In this document: positions 1-6,660 of the stretch, in pieces
Position numbering within the stretch: the first letter of the stretch is position 1
How the letters are laid out: every line of letters begins with the position of its first letter
Assembly (NCBI GenBank): GCA_017303805.1
Contig: JAFLBQ010000004.1
Span: 186,001-250,000, forward strand
From: Cytophagales bacterium
GTDB taxonomy: Bacteria; Bacteroidota; Bacteroidia; Cytophagales; Cyclobacteriaceae
Length of the DNA stretch: 64,000 bases
Reading direction: 5' to 3'
Position numbers and translations under genes: made by a program
Notes under the pieces: model-generated
Seen by the model: only the letters and a program-made list of their open reading frames with translations
The model's database searches: none
What the model was told of the DNA's origin: nothing

Positions 1-65
1 AAACTGGTTTGCAGGGCCAGTCCCAATCTGAAAAACCAATTTAACGAGGTACCAATTCATAAAAG

Positions 66-119
66 GTTGCTGGTAACTGGCTACTGGCTTCTGGCAGCTA
101 TAAACCAGTAACCAGCAAC
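66..119 (-). terminator. Heptad-repeat hairpin behind the LiaF-like gene
   Basis: The two 15-base arms 66-80 and 105-119 are reverse complements with one mismatch, around a 24-base loop. On the minus strand the hairpin starts 4 bases after the stop codon at 124 and is followed by CCTTTTAT. The arm is built from CCAGNNN units at a strict 7-base period (four units on the minus strand). Its position suggests a terminator or 3' end stabiliser. Confidence 0.55.
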
Positions 120-123
120 ATTC

Positions 124-849
124 TTAATTATAACTCTTAATCTCTACGCCACCGAACATTACAAAGCCGGTAATTACCAATTTTTTTCCTGAGGAAGGCC
201 CCAGCGGGGTATTCCGTTTGTCGTCAAATCCGCCTAATATGGCTGTAATATCTGATTTGATTTCCCAATTGGCGGGCACTACCATTTTAACACCACCAAA
301 CATTTGTACCACATCAATTACTACCGTGCCCTGTATATCGGCTTGGGTAAGATCTATATCGGTGCCACCAAAGAAACAGGTAGTATCACCGCCTTTAAAA
401 TTTTTAGAGAATACTTTCTTCTTAGCGCCTCCAAAAATGGTGGTAAGGTCAAAGTAATCATCACCACCATCATCAATGTTTATAATGCCGTCTCCGGATA
501 AGGATTTACGCGCTTCCCGCGAAGGACCCCACAGTGCCCGGCCCACAATAAACCCGCCCACCACGATTATGCCGATGGGAAGCGCGAGTCGTCTTAACGA
601 ATAGTCCAGAAAAAATATATCATCAATCAGAAAGAAGGAACCTACTAAGATTAAAGCCAGCCAACCAATACCTTCAAACTTACGGCTAACCCCCAGTACC
701 AAGCCAATGCCAATCAGCAATGTCTTCCACGAAAAGACCCACCGCGGAAAGTACAGCAAATCCATTTTTTTTAGGAGTAACAAACTCCCGATTGCCAACA
801 ACAGACCCCCTACCCAAATACTGCTGCTGAGTTTTTTTGTAGTGCGCAT
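124..849 (-). CDS. LiaF-like membrane protein
   Basis: A 241-residue membrane protein. Roughly residues 10-110 hold four hydrophobic segments of the DUF5668/LiaF transmembrane type. A soluble C-terminal part (about 130-241) carries repeated FGG turns (at TIFGG, CFFGG, MFGG, ILGG, MFGG) like the beta-solenoid of the LiaF C-terminal domain. In Firmicutes LiaF restrains the LiaS kinase in cell-envelope stress sensing. No LiaRS pair is adjacent here, so a role in envelope sensing is only inferred. The gene stands alone and is followed at once by a heptad-repeat hairpin. Confidence 0.75.
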   Translation of the reverse strand: MRTTKKLSSSIWVGGLLLAIGSLLLLKKMDLLYFPRWVFSWKTLLIGIGLVLGVSRKFEGIGWLALILVGSFFLIDDIFFLDYSLRRLALPIGIIVVGGFIVGRALWGPSREARKSLSGDGIINIDDGGDDYFDLTTIFGGAKKKVFSKNFKGGDTTCFFGGTDIDLTQADIQGTVVIDVVQMFGGVKMVVPANWEIKSDITAILGGFDDKRNTPLGPSSGKKLVITGFVMFGGVEIKSYN

Positions 850-985
850 AACTTTGTGTTTTGTTTAAGCGAAATAACGCACCTGGCTGGTTTGTAACGA
901 TGGTCGTTAGGTTACCGGCAGGCAGAAGTCGGTGAAACCGGAGATTAAGAGGGGCGAAACCGGATGGTAACCCGCCCGTGTCCTG

Positions 986-1492
986 CTACTTATCACCAAA
1001 ATCCCGATCCCAGAAAGCTGGCGGCTCCACTCCCAACGCACGCAAATACACATACATCTGGGCGCGGTGGTGAATTTCGTTATCGATAAAATAGAAGATA
1101 GACGACCACACACTGCCTTCGTACTGGCCAAAGGTTACAATACGTTCGTGAAACCGCTGATTTGAAATTTTAGACCATAACGTCATAATCTCCTGATCGG
1201 CCTTATCCCACAATGCTAACGCGTTTGCCTTGCTGCCATTGAAATCAAACTTTTCGTTGAGTGCTTCCGAACCACCTTCCACAATCTGGCGCAAACCGGG
1301 ACCAGCAATCGACAATAACTCCGCGACAAGCGCAGCCGGAGTTCGCATTCCACCAATAGAAAAATTAAAAAAGTCCTTTTCCGGAAATGCCTCTATTACC
1401 CTGCGGGTAAGGTGGCGGTGTCCCATCCAATGCTTTCCCAATTCCGATGAGGAGATAACCTGTGGCAGGTTGGTTTGTGCTGTTGCATTCAT
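986..1492 (-). CDS. DinB family protein
   Basis: A 168-residue protein with the DinB four-helix-bundle pattern: a first conserved His near HLTRRVIEAFPE (about residue 27), the segment EALNEKF, and a late HHRAQMYVYLRALG block (about 141-153) that supplies the usual metal-binding histidines. DinB/YfiT-like proteins are metal-dependent, some being thiol transferases using bacillithiol or similar, but most have no known substrate. It is a single gene facing the same way as its neighbours, with a 93-base gap to the glutathione peroxidase downstream. No regulatory signal is evident. Confidence 0.8.
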   Translation of the reverse strand: MNATAQTNLPQVISSSELGKHWMGHRHLTRRVIEAFPEKDFFNFSIGGMRTPAALVAELLSIAGPGLRQIVEGGSEALNEKFDFNGSKANALALWDKADQEIMTLWSKISNQRFHERIVTFGQYEGSVWSSIFYFIDNEIHHRAQMYVYLRALGVEPPAFWDRDFGDK

Positions 1493-1585
1493 TTCTTTTT
1501 TATGTTGGTTTATAACATAAAATTGAATGCCCCCACTGACAGCCGTGTGTCAGTAGAAAATTTATCTCAAAAAAATTGCAGGTTT

Positions 1586-2134
1586 TTAAAGCTTCTGAAC
1601 AAGCTGATCGTCTAACGGCTCCACGCTGGAACTAAAAAAAGAAACCGTCTCGCCATCTTCGCTTACCAGATACTTCGCAAAATTCCAATCGGGCTTTTTT
1701 CCGGTCTTTGCTTCCAACCATTCGTACAGCGGATGTTGATCGCCACCCTTTACCGAAACCTTCTCAAACATTTGAAATTGTACTCCATAGTTCCGCTCGC
1801 AGAAGGCTGCAATTTCATCGTTACTTCCGGGTTCCTGCCAAAGAAAATTGTTAGCCGGAAAGCCCAGCACGTTTACGCGCTCGCCAAACCGTTCGTGCAA
1901 TTTCTCCAGCCCTGCATACTGTGGGGTCTTACCACATTTGGAGGCTGTGTTTACAATCAGGATTTTCTTGCCCTTGTAGCGGCTAAAATCAATCTCTTTG
2001 CCATCGAGGCTCTTTATTTTGAAGTCGTAGATTGAACCGCTGACTTGCTTGGGTGCAGTCTTGGAAAGTTTATTCAGTAAAAAAGCAGACAGGCCCATGA
2101 GAACTAGTGCAAGAATGAAAAATTTTAAGTTCAT
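1586..2134 (-). CDS. Glutathione peroxidase family protein (copy 2)
   Basis: A 182-residue thiol peroxidase. An N-terminal hydrophobic stretch (residues 4-17) suggests export or membrane anchoring. The thioredoxin-fold core keeps the catalytic Cys in NTASKCGKTPQY, the Gln in the LWQEPGSN segment and the Trp-Asn of WNFAKYL, so the Cys-type catalytic set is complete. Bacterial members usually reduce peroxides with thioredoxin rather than glutathione. The core is about as similar to the next gene upstream as expected for an old tandem duplication. A terminator hairpin sits between the two genes, with its U-tract touching this start codon. Confidence 0.9.
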   Translation of the reverse strand: MNLKFFILALVLMGLSAFLLNKLSKTAPKQVSGSIYDFKIKSLDGKEIDFSRYKGKKILIVNTASKCGKTPQYAGLEKLHERFGERVNVLGFPANNFLWQEPGSNDEIAAFCERNYGVQFQMFEKVSVKGGDQHPLYEWLEAKTGKKPDWNFAKYLVSEDGETVSFFSSSVEPLDDQLVQKL

Positions 2135-2165
2135 TAAAAAAAGGTCAACCAGTACGGTTGACCTT
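2135..2165 (-). terminator. Intrinsic terminator abutting the next start codon
   Basis: Arms 2141-2150 and 2156-2165 form a perfect 10-bp stem with a 5-base loop. On the minus strand it is followed by seven U and then directly by A-ATG of the downstream peroxidase gene (start 2134). It ends the copy-1 transcript and could work as an attenuator for copy 2. Confidence 0.8.
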
Positions 2166-2173
2166 GATTAGTT

Positions 2174-2668
2174 TTAAAGCGCATCTACAATCTGCGGATC
2201 AAGTGGTTTCACTTTCGAGTTGAAGAAGGTAACACTACCATCGGGCTTCACCAGGTATTTGCAGAAATTCCAGCTTGGCTCCTGACCGGTTTTTTCTTTT
2301 AACCAAGCATACAACGGATGTTGATCTTCGCCTTTAACAGAAATTTTTTCGAACATCTGAAAAGTTACACCATAATTGGCTTTGCAGAATTCGGCAATCT
2401 GGAGATTGGTACCCGGCTCCTGACCTCCGAAATTATTGGCCGGAAACCCAAGTATGATAACCTTGTTACCAAATTGCTGATGCAGCTTTTGAAGTTCTTC
2501 ATATTGCGGTGTGTAGCCACACTTCGAAGCGGTGTTTACAATCAGCAAGGTTTTGCCTTTGTAAGCCGAAAAGTCAACCTGTTTTCCATCCAGGCCGTTG
2601 ATTTTAAAATCGTAAAGTGAGGGAGCGCTCATTACTACAGCGAATAAAAGTGTTGCGATTAGTTTCAT
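2174..2668 (-). CDS. Glutathione peroxidase family protein (copy 1)
   Basis: A 164-residue Cys-type glutathione/thioredoxin peroxidase. Residues 1-14 look like a short signal or anchor sequence. The catalytic Cys is in NTASKCGYTPQY, the Gln in FGGQEPGTN and the Trp-Asn in WNFCKYLV, all canonical. This copy is closer to the family consensus than copy 2, which has FLWQEP in place of FGGQEP. It lies just upstream of copy 2 in the same orientation and is separated from it by a strong terminator, so the two are probably expressed at different levels. Confidence 0.92.
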   Translation of the reverse strand: MKLIATLLFAVVMSAPSLYDFKINGLDGKQVDFSAYKGKTLLIVNTASKCGYTPQYEELQKLHQQFGNKVIILGFPANNFGGQEPGTNLQIAEFCKANYGVTFQMFEKISVKGEDQHPLYAWLKEKTGQEPSWNFCKYLVKPDGSVTFFNSKVKPLDPQIVDAL

Positions 2669-2993
2669 AATAAGAGGAGTTTATGCCTAATAAACAAAAA
2701 AGATACCGGGATTGTTCGGGTGGTGAAGTTACACTTTTTCCCGAGCCGCGCCCTAAGGAAAACCTTTGATTTGAAGCCGCAACCCCGTTTCTTTCTTTTA
2801 ACGGCTTTGTTTGGTGGCCGCTACCACTAAAAACGAGCTTGTTACTACTGGCAGCATCCGTAAACGGCAAGGCATAAAAAAGGAGGAGCCTTACGACCAC
2901 TCCTTATATGTGATGGAAACTAACAGTTACTTAATGCCCGGGTGGATTTTTAACTGGAGGGCTTCCGGTAACTGGTGGGTGTCCAAATCCAAG
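2669..2993. other. 325-base intergenic region
   Basis: No convincing gene. It carries the upstream region of the first peroxidase gene and, near 2876-2904, a weak minus-strand hairpin (5-bp stem 2884-2888 with 2900-2904, then CC and a run of U) that may end the argS-GNAT transcript. I see nothing else. Confidence 0.5.
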
Positions 2994-3524
2994 CTATAAA
3001 TACATTTCCTGCCTTACCCTGAAAATATAAACCGGGTTATTGTTATACACGGTTTGTTTGTCGATAGTGAGACCGTTTTTAATAGCCACTTTTTGTGATG
3101 GAAGGTTACTTACACTGATAATGGAGATTAGCGATTCAGCAAAATTATATTCAAACCCATACATTTTACACTGGGTAGCCGCTTCCAGGGCATAGCCTTT
3201 ATTCCAAAATTCAGGGAGGAGCGAATACGCTATCTCTAACTCTTCTACTCCATCCACTTGTTGCACCAATAATCCTGCATGGCCAACTAACTTACCTGTT
3301 GATTTTTCCATCAGGGCATTCATGCCGCCACGATTCTCAACGTAACGTTGCTGCTGCTTTGTGTACCATTTTTTACACTCAACGAATGGAGTATCCCTTT
3401 CCTCAATCCAGTACTGATTGGCACGGGGGTCTTCAAAGAATTTTAACCATTGATCAAAGTCCTTCTCATCCACAGCTTCAAACTGAAGGCGCTCGGTTTG
3501 CTGATGATGAAGCAGGAACCGCAT
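2994..3524 (-). CDS. GNAT family N-acetyltransferase (RimJ/RimL type)
   Basis: A 176-residue acetyltransferase. The segment EIAYSLLPEFWNKGYALEA (about 115-133) is the RimJ/RimL-type acetyl-CoA loop region, with the usual late hydrophobic strand and the NLPSQKVAIKNGL helix that ends such domains. The acceptor is unknown. Its ATG overlaps the argS stop codon (TAATG), so it is translationally coupled to argS and likely cotranscribed with it. Confidence 0.85.
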   Translation of the reverse strand: MRFLLHHQQTERLQFEAVDEKDFDQWLKFFEDPRANQYWIEERDTPFVECKKWYTKQQQRYVENRGGMNALMEKSTGKLVGHAGLLVQQVDGVEELEIAYSLLPEFWNKGYALEAATQCKMYGFEYNFAESLISIISVSNLPSQKVAIKNGLTIDKQTVYNNNPVYIFRVRQEMYL

Positions 3525-5311
3525 TACATTCTTTCGGGCATGCGAATACCCAATAATGCCATTGCTTTTTTAAGCGTAGCGGCTGTAACCTCCGAAAATG
3601 CAATTCTAAACCTGAGTTTTGCCGGGTCACTCTCAATAAAGATTGGAACGGCCTGGTAAAACTGATTGTATTCCTTCGCCAACTCGTACGCATAATTTGC
3701 AACAATTGCCGGTGAATATTCTTTTACCGCCTCCAGAAGTTTGTTCGGGTACTGATTAATCTTAAAAAGTACTTCCCGTTCAGCAACCTCTAAAGCATCT
3801 ACATTTGTAAGTGCAGCCGCATCGGCCACAATATTCATACTGGCCGCTTTGCGCAGTATGGCTTTAATACGGGCATGGGTGTACTGGATAAACGGCCCGG
3901 TGTGTCCTTGCAATTGAATCGACTCTTTCGGGTCGAACATCATCCGCTTTTTCGGATCGACCTTCAGCAAAAAGAATTTTAAGGCGCTTAAGCCGATCAT
4001 CTCAGCAAGATCATCAACCTCCTCTTTGCTCATCTCGTCAATCTTGCCGAGTTCCTGCGTTTGTGCGCGGGCGGCATCTACCATCTCTTGCATTAGGTCA
4101 TCGGCATCTACTACCGTACCTTCCCTGCTCTTCATTTTTCCGGTTGGCAAATCAACCATTCCGTACGAAAGATGGTAGCACTTCTTCGCCCACTCATAGC
4201 CAAGTTTACCAAGAATGAGGAATAATACTTTAAAGTGGTACTCCTGCTCGTTCCCCACCGTGTAAACCTGGCCTTCAATTTTTGGAAAATCGCGGAAGCG
4301 TAAAATGGCCGTACCAATATCCTGCGTCATGTACACCGAAGTGCCATCCGAGCGCAGCAATACTTTTTGATCCAGGCCATCGGGTGTAAGATCAACCCAC
4401 ACGGAGCCATCTTCCTTTTTAAAGAAGATACCTTTCTCTAACCCTTTTAACACCTCATCCTTACCTAACAGATAAGTATCCGATTCGTAATACAATTTTT
4501 CGAAGTCAACGCCCATGCGTTTGTAGGTAACATCAAAACCATTGTACACCCAGCCGTTCATGGTTTTCCAGCGCTGCACGGTTTCAGCATCTTTCGCTTC
4601 CCATTTTTGAAGCATGTCCACCGCGAGTTTCATAATGGGTGCTTGCTTTTCTGCATCGGCCTCGCTTACACCCTTCTCAACCAGTTCCTTTACCTGCGCC
4701 TTGTAGTTTTTATCAAACTCCACATAATATTTGCCAACCAACTTATCGCCTTTCAGTCCACTGCTTTCTGGTGTTTCGCCATTACCAAACAATTTCCAAG
4801 CGGCCATGCTTTTGCAGATGTGAATGCCGCGATCGTTAATGATCTGCACTTTATGCACCGTGTAGCCAGTAGCTTTGTAAAGTTCGGCCACGCTATAGCC
4901 TAAAAAATTATTGCGCAGGTGCCCGAGGTGAAGTGGTTTGTTGGTGTTGGGCGATGAATACTCAACCATAATCTCCTTGCCGTTAGCAGGAAGTACACCA
5001 TACTTTTTGTTTGCATAAATCGAAGCAAACACTTCGGCCCATACTTTATCTGCAATCACCAGGTTTAAAAAACCCTTCACCACATTAAAGCGCGTAACAA
5101 TGTCCGCGTGTTGTACCAGGTAATTACCGATGGCGGTTCCGGTTTCTTCCGGCTTCAGTTTAGAAATTTTCGTAAGCGGGAAGCATACCAGTGTATGCGA
5201 ACCCTCAAACTCGGCATTCGTAGGTTGCAGTTGTAACTGCTCTACGGATTGATTAAACAATGCCGCAACAGCTTTTTGTATTTCGGAACGGAGAAGGGAA
5301 TCTAAATTCAT
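3524..5311 (-). CDS. argS: Arginyl-tRNA synthetase
   Basis: This class I synthetase charges tRNA-Arg in the cytoplasm. The HIGH motif appears as HLGH in the NTNKPLHLGHLRN segment, and the KMSKS-equivalent is KMKSREG, typical of ArgRS. The N-terminal Arg-S additive domain and C-terminal DALR anticodon-binding domain (ending MPERM) are present. I chose the ATG at 5311 (595 residues, starting MNLDSLLRSEI), because the 14 residues before it are encoded by a hairpin repeat and are not family-like. It lies between the deoxyhypusine-synthase-like gene upstream and the acetyltransferase downstream. Confidence 0.97.
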   Translation of the reverse strand: MNLDSLLRSEIQKAVAALFNQSVEQLQLQPTNAEFEGSHTLVCFPLTKISKLKPEETGTAIGNYLVQHADIVTRFNVVKGFLNLVIADKVWAEVFASIYANKKYGVLPANGKEIMVEYSSPNTNKPLHLGHLRNNFLGYSVAELYKATGYTVHKVQIINDRGIHICKSMAAWKLFGNGETPESSGLKGDKLVGKYYVEFDKNYKAQVKELVEKGVSEADAEKQAPIMKLAVDMLQKWEAKDAETVQRWKTMNGWVYNGFDVTYKRMGVDFEKLYYESDTYLLGKDEVLKGLEKGIFFKKEDGSVWVDLTPDGLDQKVLLRSDGTSVYMTQDIGTAILRFRDFPKIEGQVYTVGNEQEYHFKVLFLILGKLGYEWAKKCYHLSYGMVDLPTGKMKSREGTVVDADDLMQEMVDAARAQTQELGKIDEMSKEEVDDLAEMIGLSALKFFLLKVDPKKRMMFDPKESIQLQGHTGPFIQYTHARIKAILRKAASMNIVADAAALTNVDALEVAEREVLFKINQYPNKLLEAVKEYSPAIVANYAYELAKEYNQFYQAVPIFIESDPAKLRFRIAFSEVTAATLKKAMALLGIRMPERM

Positions 5312-5320
5312 AGGGTATTG

Positions 5321-5381
5321 AGTCGTGAGTATTGAGTCTTTAGAGGTATTCACTCAATACTAAAGACTCAATACTCAATAC
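5321..5381 (-). terminator. Heptad-repeat hairpin between the DHS-like gene and argS
   Basis: Perfect 15-bp arms 5329-5343 and 5360-5374, loop 16 bases. On the minus strand it begins about 11 bases after the stop codon at 5386. Both arms and loop are made of 7-base units of the type AGTNNNN / ACTNNNN, many being exactly AGTATTG. The same 7-base period is seen at 66-119 with a different word. No U-tract follows. Confidence 0.5.
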
Positions 5382-5385
5382 TATT

Positions 5386-6363
5386 TTACATATCTAAAAT
5401 GTACGCAAACATCAAAGGCGCCACAATGGTCGCATCGCTCTCCACAATAAATTTCGGAGTTTCAATGCTTAGCTTGCCCCACGTAATTTTTTCGTTGGGC
5501 ACAGCGCCTGAATAAGAACCATACGAAGTGGTACTATCGCTTATCTGGCAGAAGTAACTCCAGAACGGCACCCCATCGCGTTCCAAATCCTGATGCAACA
5601 TGGGCACCACACAAATCGGAAAGTCGCCCGCAATACCACCGCCAATCTGGAAAAACCCGATACCCTCTTTACCCGAATTCTCAGTGTACCAATCGGCAAG
5701 CCATACCATGTATTCAATACCACTCTTCATCGTGCTGGCTTTCAGCTCGCCTGTTAGCACGTACGAAGCAAAGATGTTCCCCATCGTGCTATCCTCCCAG
5801 CCTGGCACCACCATAGGCATGTTGCGTTCTGCTGCGGCAATCATCCAACTGTTTTTTGGATCAATCTCATAATACTGCTTCAACTCACCGCTATTAATCA
5901 TTCGAAACATAAACTCATGCGGGAACAACCGCTCGCCTTTGTCTTCCGCATCTTTCCATACCTTGAATAAGTGCGCCTGCAATCTGCGAAACGCTTCCTC
6001 TTCCGGAATACAGGTATCCGTTACTCGGTTTAAATGATTGCCCAGCAAATCCCACTCATCTTGCGGAGTGAGGTCGCGGTAATTCGGAATTCTTTTATAG
6101 TGCGAGTGCGCTACCAGGTTCATAATGTCTTCTTCCAGATTAGCACCCGTGCACGAAATTATGTGCACTTTGTTTTGACGAATCATCTCGGCAAAGCTGA
6201 TGCCCAGTTCAGCCGTACTCATCGCTCCGGCCAACGAAACCAACATCTTTTTGCCATCGGCAATGTGTTTTTTATAGCCTTTGGCGGCATCCACTAAAGC
6301 GGCTGCGTTAAAATGCAGGAAGTTTTTCTCGATAAAAGCAGAAATGGGTCTGTTTTGGCTCAT
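5386..6363 (-). CDS. Deoxyhypusine-synthase-family protein
   Basis: A 325-residue NAD-dependent deoxyhypusine synthase homologue. The catalytic Lys of the family is kept in ITWGKL (Lys about 297). The NAD-site segments SLAGAMSTAELG (about 43-54), SCTGANLEEDI (about 71-81) and FQIGGGIAGDFP are clear. Eukaryotic and archaeal DHS modifies eIF5A with spermidine, but bacteria have no eIF5A, and some bacterial homologues make homospermidine or other polyamine derivatives. A polyamine role fits the nearby arginine decarboxylase and arginase genes, but that is inference. It probably forms an operon with argS. Confidence 0.88.
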   Translation of the reverse strand: MSQNRPISAFIEKNFLHFNAAALVDAAKGYKKHIADGKKMLVSLAGAMSTAELGISFAEMIRQNKVHIISCTGANLEEDIMNLVAHSHYKRIPNYRDLTPQDEWDLLGNHLNRVTDTCIPEEEAFRRLQAHLFKVWKDAEDKGERLFPHEFMFRMINSGELKQYYEIDPKNSWMIAAAERNMPMVVPGWEDSTMGNIFASYVLTGELKASTMKSGIEYMVWLADWYTENSGKEGIGFFQIGGGIAGDFPICVVPMLHQDLERDGVPFWSYFCQISDSTTSYGSYSGAVPNEKITWGKLSIETPKFIVESDATIVAPLMFAYILDM

Positions 6364-6469
6364 GATTAATTCAAAATTTTGGTGCGAAAATAAGCAAACC
6401 TACCGCAGGTTGACAACCTTTTAGGGCCGTGAAATAAAAAGGATTTCAACTCATGCCGCGAAGTTTTTT

Positions 6470-6553
6470 GGGCGGCCGGGCGGGCTATTCGCTGCAAGTC
6501 CGGCTACGCATATGCCAGCGCGCTTCGGGCTTTCCGCTGCTATCCCTGCCGCA
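6470..6553. repeat. GC-rich dispersed intergenic element, copy A
   Basis: The left end GGGCGGCCGGGCGGGCTATT plus CGCTGCAAG and the right end CTTTCCGCTGC plus TATCCCTGCCGCA recur at 63354-63446 with only a few changes, while the middle is unrelated. Elements with the same flanks are, from memory, scattered between genes in many Bacteroidota genomes. Function unknown. Confidence 0.75.
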
Positions 6554-6604
6554 GAAATAAGTTAATCCTGCAACTGATTCTCTGATTGACACACCTTCAC
6601 TCCC

Positions 6605-6641
6605 AGAAAAAAGCCTTACGCAGAACGCTGCATAAGGCTTT
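6605..6641 (-). terminator. Terminator of the M13 peptidase gene
   Basis: Arms 6610-6623 and 6628-6641 pair over 14 bases with one mismatch and a 4-base loop. On the minus strand the stem is followed by a run of U (TTTTTT then CTGGGA). It sits about 20 bases behind the peptidase stop codon. Confidence 0.88.
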
Positions 6642-6660
6642 CTTATTTCACCAGCGCTAC

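Larger units (their letters stand above)
6364..6660. other. Intergenic region with dispersed repeat and terminator
   Basis: About 297 bases without a gene. It holds copy A of a GC-rich dispersed element (6470-6553) and the terminator of the M13 peptidase gene (6605-6641). Upstream signals of the DHS-like gene must lie in 6364-6470, but no clear promoter is visible. Confidence 0.6.
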
